From the NCBI GenBank assembly GCA_902627335.1, contig CACOIV010000001.1, positions 1 through 64,000 on the forward strand: a stretch of DNA of 64,000 nucleotides, in the 5' to 3' direction. Origin of the DNA: an uncultured Prochlorococcus sp. Lineage in GTDB: Bacteria; Cyanobacteriota; Cyanobacteriia; PCC-6307; Cyanobiaceae. Below the pieces are notes generated by a model, which saw only the letters and a list, made by a program, of their open reading frames with translations, was not told where the DNA came from and did no database searches. Within the stretch, counting starts at the first letter, position 1. The number at the start of each line of letters is the position of its first letter. This document shows, one piece after another, positions 26,549 to 34,113 of this stretch. The translations under genes were made by a program, and so were the position numbers.

Positions 26549-27230
26549 GATTCTTTCAATAATAATACCTACACTTAACGAATCAAAAAACTTACCTCTT
26601 CTTTTATCAGATTTATCGGAATTCAGGAACTCTGAAATACTCATAATAGATTCTTTCAGTAAAGACAAAACAAAAGAAATAGCCTCAATTTATGGGGCAA
26701 AATTTTATCAATTAAATCAGAAGAATAGGGGCTTACAGATGAATTTTGGAGCCAAAAAAGCCACAGGGAAATGGTTTCTTTTCATACATGCAGATTCAAG
26801 ATTAAAAGAAAATTGGTCAGAAGAAGTAAATTTAATAATGCAAAAAGAATCTCCATTAGTTTATTTTTTTAAATTTAAGATAAATAGCAAGAAAAAAACC
26901 TTTAGGATTTTGGAATTTCTAGTAAATATGAGATGTTTCTTTTTTAAAGATCCTTATGGAGACCAAGGTTTACTAATAGAAAAAAATAAATATTTAAAAA
27001 ATGAGGGTTTTAAAAAAATTCCTTTAATGGAGGATATTGAATTTATAAAAAGAATTAAAAAGAGAGAAGATCTTGTATGCTTGAAAAATTCAATTTATAC
27101 AAGTAGTAGAAAATGGGACAAATATAATTTTTTAATTCAATCTTTTAAAAATTGGAAATTAAGAAAAAGATGGTTAAGGGGTGATCCTATTGATTTGGTA
27201 TACAAGGATTACTATAATTCAAAAGATTAA
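26538..27230 (+). CDS. Family 2 glycosyltransferase (TIGR04283-type)
   Basis: A protein of about 230 residues started at the ATG at 26538 (MENKILSIIIPTLNES). GT2 features are SIIIPTLNESKNLP, a DS-type motif in ILIIDSFSKDKT, RGLQMNFGAKKATGKWFLFIHADSRL (DxD-like HADS) and GDQGLLIEKNKY near residue 140. This is the usual layout of TIGR04283, the partner of the TIGR04282 protein upstream, with which it overlaps. Together they are candidates for arsenosugar or another glycolipid-like pathway. Confidence 0.85.
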   Translation: MENKILSIIIPTLNESKNLPLLLSDLSEFRNSEILIIDSFSKDKTKEIASIYGAKFYQLNQKNRGLQMNFGAKKATGKWFLFIHADSRLKENWSEEVNLIMQKESPLVYFFKFKINSKKKTFRILEFLVNMRCFFFKDPYGDQGLLIEKNKYLKNEGFKKIPLMEDIEFIKRIKKREDLVCLKNSIYTSSRKWDKYNFLIQSFKNWKLRKRWLRGDPIDLVYKDYYNSKD

Positions 27231-27757
27231 TTCGCGTACCAAAAAGCACATTTTGTACCTTTAGGCTCCAATGTCCAACCCTGATTTTTGTAAAACCTGA
27301 CAACACCTGCATCTGCAAATAAAGTTACTTTGCTAATACCGCTTATCTTTAATTCCCTCAAGATATATTTCATTATCTCTTTTCCAAGACCTAGTCCCTG
27401 ATAAACAGGATTAACTGCAACATCCCAAATAGTTGCTTCCAAGATCCCATCTCCAGTGCATCTTGCGAATCCTACTAATCTTGGAAATTTTTCATCATGC
27501 TTCCATAACCCAACAACAAGAATACTAAACTGAAGGGCTCTTTTAACTCTCCTAATGGGTCTTCTGCTCCAACCAACAGTTTGAAGTAATTGATCAAGTT
27601 CAATAAGATCTAACTCTTTTAATTTACTACAAACAAAAATAGAATTATCATTTTTAAGAGTGAAATCAAATGAGTCTGCACCATAAAATTTTTCTAAGAC
27701 GCTCTTATCTAAAACATTTGTCTTTTTTAATGCTGACCTTCTATTTCCTAAAATCAT
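27227..27757 (-). CDS. GNAT acetyltransferase (Ycf52-like)
   Basis: A 176-residue GCN5-related N-acetyltransferase. The acetyl-CoA-binding motif A is IWDVAVNPVYQGLGLGKEIMKYIL (residues about 115-138), followed by FADAGVVRFYKNQGW. The pattern matches the Ycf52/plastid GNAT group, whose plant members acetylate proteins in chloroplasts. The substrate is unknown. Its start overlaps the end of the ABC transporter gene by one base, so it is in the hisG-ABC-GNAT operon. Confidence 0.85.
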   Translation of the reverse strand: MILGNRRSALKKTNVLDKSVLEKFYGADSFDFTLKNDNSIFVCSKLKELDLIELDQLLQTVGWSRRPIRRVKRALQFSILVVGLWKHDEKFPRLVGFARCTGDGILEATIWDVAVNPVYQGLGLGKEIMKYILRELKISGISKVTLFADAGVVRFYKNQGWTLEPKGTKCAFWYAN

Positions 27758-29550
27758 TACAAATTAGCAAATCCTTTTTCTTGAAGCTCAGAAAGCTGAA
27801 AATATAGACCTTTTTTTTCTCTAAGCTCCTCATGAGTACCCTCTTCAAAAAGAGTACCTGATTTAAGAACAAGAATTTTATCTGAGTTTTCAATAGTTGC
27901 TAATCTATGAGCAATAACTAAAGCTGTTCTTTTTTCCAATATTTTGTTTAGATCTTTTTGCAAGGTGGCTTCAGTTGATGGATCCATAAAAGCTGTAGCC
28001 TCATCCATAATTAAAATTTTAGGATTTCTTATTGCGACTCTTGCAACAGACAGTAATTGCCTTTCTCCGGAGGATAAATTACCTCCTCTTTCTCTTAAAT
28101 AAGTATTCAAACCATTAGGTAGTTTTTTTAGTAAATTATTTAATCCTAATTTTTTACAAATTTTTTCAAGCTCTTTATTATTAATTTTGCTACTTAGTTT
28201 CAAATTATCTGCAACATTACCACTAAAAATAAACGTATCTTGTAATACAACCCCCAACATATCTCTAAGATCTCTTATTGGAATTTGTTTAATATTTATA
28301 TCATCTATAAGTATTTCTCCTTTTTGAGGCTCATAAAGTCTACATAGTAATCTTATTAAAGTTGTTTTTCCTGACCCAGTAGGACCAACAAAGGCAATAT
28401 GTTCACCAGGTTTGACAGTAAAAGACAAATCTTTAAGTACATATTCATTTTTTTTATAATAAAAATAAACATTCCTAAACTCAATTTTCCCTTTAAAGTG
28501 AAATTTATTGAGTCGTTTATTTTGTATATTGTAATCCTTTTGTATATCTTTAATATCTATTTCCTCTTCTAACAATTCATTAATTCTTTCTATTGCTGTA
28601 AGTCCTCCTTGAATTTGAGTAAAACGCTCCGCCAATTGTCTCAAAGGTTCAAAAAGTCGTTGGGAGTAAAGAATAAAAGTTGTTAGAGTACCTAAACCTA
28701 TATTCCCCGAAGTAACAAAGTAACCTCCTATTGCGAGCACAAGAGAAACTGCAGCGAGAGAGATCCACTCTATGAATGCAGAGATACTACTATCATAAAA
28801 GATAGTTCCATCTACAGCTCTTCTGTATAATTGCCCGGTTTTGTTAAACTTATTGCTATTAAAGCTCTCCCTTCTAAACATTTGTACAACTTCTAAACCT
28901 TGCAAATTTTCTTGGAAATCAGAATTTAACTGAGATAATTCTTCTCTTACTTGATAATTTGCTTTTCGATATCGTTTTTGAAGCCAAATAATAAACCATG
29001 ACACTGGTATTTGAGTCAAAAGGAGAATAATAGCTAAACCTTTATCTATTGATAGCATAGTTAATGAAATCACTATTAAACTTACAAAATCTGCGATAAC
29101 ACCTACTGCTCCACTTCCAAATACTTCAGATAAAGCATCAACATCATTCGTTAATCTCGTTAACAATTTCCCAACGGGCATTTTATCGTGAAAGCGTAAT
29201 GATAGTGCCATTGAATGATCAAAAAGGTCTCTTCTTATTCTTGCTGTCAATTTTTGTCCAACAGCTTGGATATTGTAGGTTTGATAACCCTGCAATATTA
29301 AACGTAAAACGACAGAAATAAATAGACTTAATATTATTAAATTTATTGACTGACCTATAAAAATTTTACTTAACCAGACATCAGAACTCTCATTTTTTAA
29401 AACAGTAATCGCCTGCCCTACAAGCAATGGTTGTATTGCTCCCGCGAAAGCAACTGGGATCAAGACTATTACAACAAGGTATAACGATTTCTTATCTTTG
29501 GTTAAATATTTACCTAACCTTTTTATCCTTTTAAAATCTTTAAAAAACAT
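27757..29550 (-). CDS. MsbA/MDR-type ABC exporter
   Basis: A 597-residue fused half-transporter: six hydrophobic helices (residues about 20-310) and a C-terminal ATPase with Walker A GPTGSGKTTLI, signature LSSGERQLLSVARV and Walker B ILIMDEATAFMDP, then H-loop LVIAHRL. The signature is LSSGE rather than LSGGQ, a common variant. It would work as a homodimer, moving lipids, lipopolysaccharide or drugs. It is adjacent to hisG without a gap and to GNAT with a one-base overlap. Confidence 0.93.
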   Translation of the reverse strand: MFFKDFKRIKRLGKYLTKDKKSLYLVVIVLIPVAFAGAIQPLLVGQAITVLKNESSDVWLSKIFIGQSINLIILSLFISVVLRLILQGYQTYNIQAVGQKLTARIRRDLFDHSMALSLRFHDKMPVGKLLTRLTNDVDALSEVFGSGAVGVIADFVSLIVISLTMLSIDKGLAIILLLTQIPVSWFIIWLQKRYRKANYQVREELSQLNSDFQENLQGLEVVQMFRRESFNSNKFNKTGQLYRRAVDGTIFYDSSISAFIEWISLAAVSLVLAIGGYFVTSGNIGLGTLTTFILYSQRLFEPLRQLAERFTQIQGGLTAIERINELLEEEIDIKDIQKDYNIQNKRLNKFHFKGKIEFRNVYFYYKKNEYVLKDLSFTVKPGEHIAFVGPTGSGKTTLIRLLCRLYEPQKGEILIDDINIKQIPIRDLRDMLGVVLQDTFIFSGNVADNLKLSSKINNKELEKICKKLGLNNLLKKLPNGLNTYLRERGGNLSSGERQLLSVARVAIRNPKILIMDEATAFMDPSTEATLQKDLNKILEKRTALVIAHRLATIENSDKILVLKSGTLFEEGTHEELREKKGLYFQLSELQEKGFANL

Positions 29551-30195
29551 CTAATTTTTTTTATCACTAAATGATTCTATTGATAAAATCAAATCTTGGA
29601 GAGGTTTATTATCTATTCTCATCGAAAGTGGATTAGCAACCAATCTTGCTGTTGAGTGATAAATATCATCAATTTTTATCAATCCATTATCTTTTAACGT
29701 TTTACCAGTTGCTACTAAATCTACTATGGCCTCAGCCATACCTGTAATTGGACCTAATTCAACAGAACCTGTTAAATGAACAATTTCTACTGGAATATTT
29801 AATTTTTCAAAATATAGTCGTGCAGTTTTTACAAATTTACTAGCAACATAACAATTAGGAGGAAGGTCAGTTGGTTTTAAATATCCGCTATCTTTTTTTA
29901 CAGCTAACGACATTGAGCAACCTCCGAATCCCAAATCTATCAATTTAGCAATTTCTGCATCTGACTCTTGCAAAACATCAAATCCAACTATTCCTAGGTC
30001 GGCTTGTCCATAACTTACATAAACAGGAACATCACCGTTTCTAACCAATAAAGCTTTGGCCTTTTTACACTTCGACTCTATAGTTAAGGATCTATTCTCT
30101 ACAAGTAAAGCCTCAGAGAAATCTAAACCTGCCTTTTTAAATATTGAAATTGAATCTTTTAACAGTGCACCCTTAGCTAAAGCTATAGTAATCAT
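29551..30195 (-). CDS. hisG: ATP phosphoribosyltransferase (short form)
   Basis: A 214-residue catalytic subunit of the first histidine step, joining ATP and PRPP. The length is that of the HisGS form, which needs HisZ as regulatory partner; hisZ is not in the window. Visible motifs are [47 protein letters not shown] and the PRPP-binding loop [15 protein letters not shown]. Its start faces the gloB gene, with about 46 bases between starts. Confidence 0.95.
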   Translation of the reverse strand: MITIALAKGALLKDSISIFKKAGLDFSEALLVENRSLTIESKCKKAKALLVRNGDVPVYVSYGQADLGIVGFDVLQESDAEIAKLIDLGFGGCSMSLAVKKDSGYLKPTDLPPNCYVASKFVKTARLYFEKLNIPVEIVHLTGSVELGPITGMAEAIVDLVATGKTLKDNGLIKIDDIYHSTARLVANPLSMRIDNKPLQDLILSIESFSDKKN

Positions 30196-30241
30196 AGTTT
30201 GGATATTTTCTATCTTAAATTTAGTTAATTCTAAGGTAATA

Positions 30242-30985
30242 ATGTCATTTAATAAAGATCAAAATATAACTGGTTTGCCAGTTTTGCAAGATAATATTAT
30301 TTGGCTTTTGGTTAAAAACAAATCAGTTGTTGTAGTTGATCCAGCTATTGCTGAGCCTGTTATTCATTGGATCAAGAAAAGAGATCTAGATTTATTTGCA
30401 ATTTTTCAAACTCATCACCATGAAGATCATATAGGAGGTACACAAAAATTAATAAATGAATGGCCTGATGTGAAGGTAATCGCTTCACATAAGGATAGAA
30501 AACGTATTCCTTTTCAAAACATTTCAGTAAAAGATGGAGATACAATAAACATTTTGAATAAAAAATTTAAGATAATTGAAGTTATTGGCCATACAAATTC
30601 ACACATTTCATTTTATTCGAAAGATTTTCATAATCCAATTCTTTTTATTGGAGATACATTATTTTCAGGAGGCTGCGGGAGAATATTTGAAGGAACCCAT
30701 GAACAAATGTTCAAATCATTAAAAAGAATTTCACTTTTGCCAATAGATACAATTATTTATTGTGCTCATGAGTATACGAAATCAAATCTTCAATGGGCAC
30801 TTGAAATATCTCCTAATGATTCCTTGATTAAAGAAAAACTATTAGAGGTTGAACAAAAAATTAATTCAAATAAATTAACAATACCCACCACCCTAAAGGA
30901 GGAAATGAATATAAATCTTTTCTTAAAAGCAAAAAACTTAAAAGAATTTAGTTATTTAAGAGCAAAAAAAGATAACTGGGCCTAA
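30242..30985 (+). CDS. gloB: Hydroxyacylglutathione hydrolase (glyoxalase II)
   Basis: A 247-residue metallo-beta-lactamase-fold enzyme that hydrolyses S-lactoylglutathione. It has the metal motif [11 protein letters not shown] near residue 55, [28 protein letters not shown] and the C-terminal [13 protein letters not shown]. The ATG at 30242 is used; the longer ORF-track start runs through hisG antisense. With gor and the GST-like protein it completes a glutathione-linked set in this window. Confidence 0.95.
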   Translation: MSFNKDQNITGLPVLQDNIIWLLVKNKSVVVVDPAIAEPVIHWIKKRDLDLFAIFQTHHHEDHIGGTQKLINEWPDVKVIASHKDRKRIPFQNISVKDGDTINILNKKFKIIEVIGHTNSHISFYSKDFHNPILFIGDTLFSGGCGRIFEGTHEQMFKSLKRISLLPIDTIIYCAHEYTKSNLQWALEISPNDSLIKEKLLEVEQKINSNKLTIPTTLKEEMNINLFLKAKNLKEFSYLRAKKDNWA

Positions 30986-31009
30986 ATTAAAAAAGTTAAT
31001 AATAAAAAA

Positions 31010-31402
31010 ATGTCTTCACCTATCCCAATCTGCACTAACTTGGCACCAGATCCTGTCGGACCATATAATCAAGCAATTAAAGCAGGTAACTTTATATTTT
31101 GTTCTGGACAAATAGCAATAAATCCAAAGTCTAATTCTATAGATTGTCTTGGTGATATAGAGCAAGAGACTATTCAAGTTATTGAAAATTTAAAAGAGGT
31201 ACTTAAAGCAGCTAATGCTGATTTAACAAGTGTGATAAAAACAACAATTTTTCTTACAGATTTAAAAAATTTTAATGTTGTAAATTCGATTTATGAAAAG
31301 TACTTTAATGGTAACGATGCTCCTGCGAGAGCTTGTGTTGAAGTATCTTCATTACCTAAAGGTGTATTAATTGAAATTGATTGTGTAGCATACATTCATT
31401 AA
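31010..31402 (+). CDS. ridA: RidA-family enamine/imine deaminase
   Basis: A 130-residue RidA/YER057c protein that hydrolyses reactive enamines such as 2-aminoacrylate. The N-terminal GPYNQAIKAGNFIFCSGQIAI and the C-terminal PARACVEVSSLPKGVLIEIDCVA signature (Arg and Glu of the active site) are present. Length is typical. It follows gloB by 24 bases. Confidence 0.94.
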   Translation: MSSPIPICTNLAPDPVGPYNQAIKAGNFIFCSGQIAINPKSNSIDCLGDIEQETIQVIENLKEVLKAANADLTSVIKTTIFLTDLKNFNVVNSIYEKYFNGNDAPARACVEVSSLPKGVLIEIDCVAYIH

Positions 31403-31487
31403 TAAAAAATTTTATGTAGAAAATTAATGTTGATAACTTTTATGGGACAGTTTTGTTTTAAATTAATAATTAACCGTAAGCCTATCT

Positions 31488-31715
31488 ATGTCTACAGCAA
31501 ATCTAAATATAGATGAATTAGAAGCAGGTTACCCATTATTCTGTAAAGCCCTAAGATTATTAATTCTTAAAGGTAGAACCATCAAAGAAATTCAAAGAAC
31601 AGTCTGCTGGGGACATTTAGAGACACTTAATAGATGTCTTCCTGGGAGATATAAAGCACCCTCTTATTTAATGGCTTTAATTAAGAGAGATATAGAAAAG
31701 CCAAATAATTATTAG
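31488..31715 (+). CDS. DUF3136 small protein
   Basis: A 75-residue protein typical of DUF3136, known from marine picocyanobacteria. Conserved-looking residues are LEAGYPLFCKALRLLI, RTVCWGHLETLNRCLPGRYK and a short C-terminal helix. Several residues (two Cys, Trp, RYKAP) suggest a small helical fold. Function is unknown. It is convergent with the carboxysome operon's last gene, with 9 bases between the stops. Confidence 0.65.
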   Translation: MSTANLNIDELEAGYPLFCKALRLLILKGRTIKEIQRTVCWGHLETLNRCLPGRYKAPSYLMALIKRDIEKPNNY

Positions 31716-31724
31716 TTTTGATTT

Positions 31725-31967
31725 TCACTTTATCCTTGAGAATATATCATCAATTTCTTTTGAGAATTCTTTCTCCATATTTGAAAGATTTGCTTTTTCA
31801 AAAAAAATTGTAATTCCCACAAATTGACTTCCAAAACTAATATTAGGAAAAATATTTTTAGAATTGCAAAGATTATCTATATCTTTCATAAAGAGACTTG
31901 TTTTTGAGTAGTTTTCAAATTCAAAGCGTCTTTCAATCCTAGGTGGATTATCCTTTTCATTCCACAT
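31725..31967 (-). CDS. PCD-like carboxysomal protein (acRAF candidate)
   Basis: An 80-residue protein with the pterin-4a-carbinolamine dehydratase-like fold pattern (RIERRFEFENYSKTSLFMKDIDNLC, then a strand FVGITIFF and final helix EKEFSKEIDDIFSRI). It is the last gene of the cso operon, the place where alpha-carboxysome organisms carry acRAF, a RuBisCO assembly chaperone. The paired histidine motif of active PCD enzymes (HHP) is replaced here (IFPNIS), which fits a non-enzymatic role. Confidence 0.8.
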   Translation of the reverse strand: MWNEKDNPPRIERRFEFENYSKTSLFMKDIDNLCNSKNIFPNISFGSQFVGITIFFEKANLSNMEKEFSKEIDDIFSRIK

Positions 31968-32051
31968 AAAGCTAAACTCTCAAAAACAAATTAATCCTAA
32001 AACTATTAGGTAAATTCAACAAATCCCTTTAAGATTAATAAATTTTCAAAT

Positions 32052-32303
32052 TTAATTAGGATCCCAAAAATCAATTATTCCACCAATTGTCAAATCTGTA
32101 ATAGCCTCTGGATTATTTGTACAGGCATATCTTGCAGCGGTCCCAGTGGTGGTAAAAACCCAGTTACCTTCTCTTGCACCTACGGGATCAAGAGCTACTA
32201 ATTTTTTGCCTTTGTTATTTTGCAAAATTCGCAAATGCATATGTCCAAACCCTTCAACTCTTTGAGTACAGATCAATTTCCCTAAAACTTTCATGATTTC
32301 CAT
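32052..32303 (-). CDS. csoS4B: Carboxysome shell vertex protein CsoS4B
   Basis: A pentameric BMC-P shell protein of about 83 residues, sealing vertices of the carboxysome. It begins at MEIMKVLGKLICTQRVEG; an AAGGAAA ribosome-site-like stretch lies about 10 bases upstream. The ORF-track start adds a hydrophobic leader overlapping csoS4A. Family features are LVALDPVGAREGNWVFTTTGTAARYA and DLTIGGIIDFWD. It is 13 bases after csoS4A, its paralogue. Confidence 0.93.
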   Translation of the reverse strand: MEIMKVLGKLICTQRVEGFGHMHLRILQNNKGKKLVALDPVGAREGNWVFTTTGTAARYACTNNPEAITDLTIGGIIDFWDPN

Positions 32304-32316
32304 TAGATTTATTTCC

Positions 32317-32574
32317 TTACTTTTGAATATTATCAGGATCCCAATGATCAATAATCCCAACAATTGTTAAATCACTTGGATATGCACTACTCCCTGCAGC
32401 AGATCTAGCAGCGGAACTACCTACACAAATTACCCAGTCACCAGGCTTACATCCAACTGCATCTACAGCGACTTTATTACTTGAGCCATCTAAAACGACC
32501 TGTAAATGTTTGTGTTCAAATCCTGGGATTCTATTTGTAGAAACAAGTGGTTTTATCACCTTGCAAATAAGCAT
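32317..32574 (-). CDS. csoS4A: Carboxysome shell vertex protein CsoS4A
   Basis: An 85-residue BMC-P pentamer subunit. The pattern LICKVIKPLVSTNRIPGFEHKHLQVV, VDAVGCKPGDWVICVGSSAARSA and LTIVGIIDHWD is that of CsoS4A/CcmL. It starts 2 bases after the csoSCA stop, so the genes are tightly coupled. Together CsoS4A and CsoS4B cap the twelve vertices of the shell. Confidence 0.94.
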   Translation of the reverse strand: MLICKVIKPLVSTNRIPGFEHKHLQVVLDGSSNKVAVDAVGCKPGDWVICVGSSAARSAAGSSAYPSDLTIVGIIDHWDPDNIQK

Positions 32575-32576
32575 AA

Positions 32577-34106
32577 TTAATGGCCCTCCGCTGTTTTTTT
32601 ATCTAAAGACATACTAATGATTTGAGCAGAATCAGTTTTGTCTCTATCTCTTATAGTAAGACACGTATGTAACAAACCTTGATCCACTAAATTTTTATAT
32701 CTAATTGATATAGCATTATTAACCCTATCACAATCTTTAATAGCTCTCTCCTTTGCGCCTGGAACTCTTCCTGAATAATCAAATCTAATTACTACGGGGA
32801 TTGGTAAATCTTCTGAGACATTTAGACCAGAGAAAATCTTTATCCCAACATCTAAATCAGGAGCTCCCTCCTCAACAGTATCTAAATGTGAGAAATAAGT
32901 AAGATTTCTCAAATGTACTTCCTTAAATCCTATGCCCACCCCAATAAATCTTTCTGCATGGCCAATATCCTCATAAGATCCTTTATGAAATTCATTAACG
33001 TAATCAATTTGAGAAATATTATTTACTATTAATTTATAAATAAATTTTTCTACCCCTGTTAAATCTTTCTCAGAAGAATAATTGGAAATTAATTGACAAA
33101 TTTCTTGACTTGTTTCCTCAACAGTTTTATCAATCGTAGAATCATAAATATCTAGAGTTGAAATAGTATCATCTAAACTAATATTCCCATCTTTTGAATT
33201 CAAGTGAATTTTTAGTGCATCTGTATCAGTATCAAGACCAATGAGCATCAAATCGACAGAGGCTCCGCAACAAAAACTATTTTCAACAGACTCCCTAAAG
33301 GCATTTAATTTATTAAGTCCCTCCTCCGCTGCTAAAGCATCATCACTACCATGAGCAGCACAACCCTGGTGTAAAGGATCCACTGAACTAAAGTGGTAAG
33401 TCACTATTTTTAAATATCTTGTATCTTTATCAGCAGAGTTGGGCACTCCCTCTCTATATCTTTTATGTTCTGTCTTAATCCATCTATTAACAGTATTTTC
33501 AATATCAAATAGAGCACCAGCATGTGATCTTCTTCTTACAGCACTAAATGGAATTCTCATTACATAAGCAACAGTATGAGCAAGCCTTCCATCAGAACAA
33601 GGGGTTATATCTAATAAGTGAAAACCACAATCTAGGAGAAATTTTTCAAAATTCTTTGCTTCAATGCTTCCTGAAGACCCTTCCAAGGGATCATTTTTAA
33701 AGAAATAATCGCTAAATTTATCATGCTGCTTAAAAACACACCAAGCATATAAAGCTCTCATATCAAGGGGCTTTACCCAAGCCTTTTCCAGAATATGTGA
33801 TGGCAAGTCTATTCCTAAATTATTTTGAGATATTTGTTGAGCATTTTTGAGAAAATTTTCATTATGTTGAATATACGCAATTTCTTTTAAAGTAGAGACG
33901 ATATCATCAAAACTTTTTTTTGTTTTTAACTCATATTCATAAAGTTTTTTATTCTTCAATCGATCAGTAAAATGATGGCTTTCACCTGATCTATTTCTTA
34001 ACTTTCTTGTTTTAATTTTAGGATCTATGTGCTCTGAAAATGATTTCATTGGAGCGGTAGGGCCCAATGTAAAGTTCTTGGCTTTAGCCAATCCTCTTAA
34101 AACCAT
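32577..34106 (-). CDS. csoSCA: Carboxysomal carbonic anhydrase CsoSCA
   Basis: A 509-residue shell-associated beta-class carbonic anhydrase (also csoS3) that converts bicarbonate to CO2 next to RuBisCO. The zinc ligands are visible as Cys170 with the Asp172-Arg174 pair (ITPCSDGRLAH), His238 (VTYHFSS) and Cys249 (HQGCAAHG). The N-terminal ~50 residues are basic and disordered-looking, the region that binds RuBisCO in Halothiobacillus. The C-terminal domain is the inactive duplicated half of the family. It lies between csoS2 and csoS4A. Confidence 0.95.
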   Translation of the reverse strand: MVLRGLAKAKNFTLGPTAPMKSFSEHIDPKIKTRKLRNRSGESHHFTDRLKNKKLYEYELKTKKSFDDIVSTLKEIAYIQHNENFLKNAQQISQNNLGIDLPSHILEKAWVKPLDMRALYAWCVFKQHDKFSDYFFKNDPLEGSSGSIEAKNFEKFLLDCGFHLLDITPCSDGRLAHTVAYVMRIPFSAVRRRSHAGALFDIENTVNRWIKTEHKRYREGVPNSADKDTRYLKIVTYHFSSVDPLHQGCAAHGSDDALAAEEGLNKLNAFRESVENSFCCGASVDLMLIGLDTDTDALKIHLNSKDGNISLDDTISTLDIYDSTIDKTVEETSQEICQLISNYSSEKDLTGVEKFIYKLIVNNISQIDYVNEFHKGSYEDIGHAERFIGVGIGFKEVHLRNLTYFSHLDTVEEGAPDLDVGIKIFSGLNVSEDLPIPVVIRFDYSGRVPGAKERAIKDCDRVNNAISIRYKNLVDQGLLHTCLTIRDRDKTDSAQIISMSLDKKTAEGH

Positions 34107-34113
34107 TTTTTAC

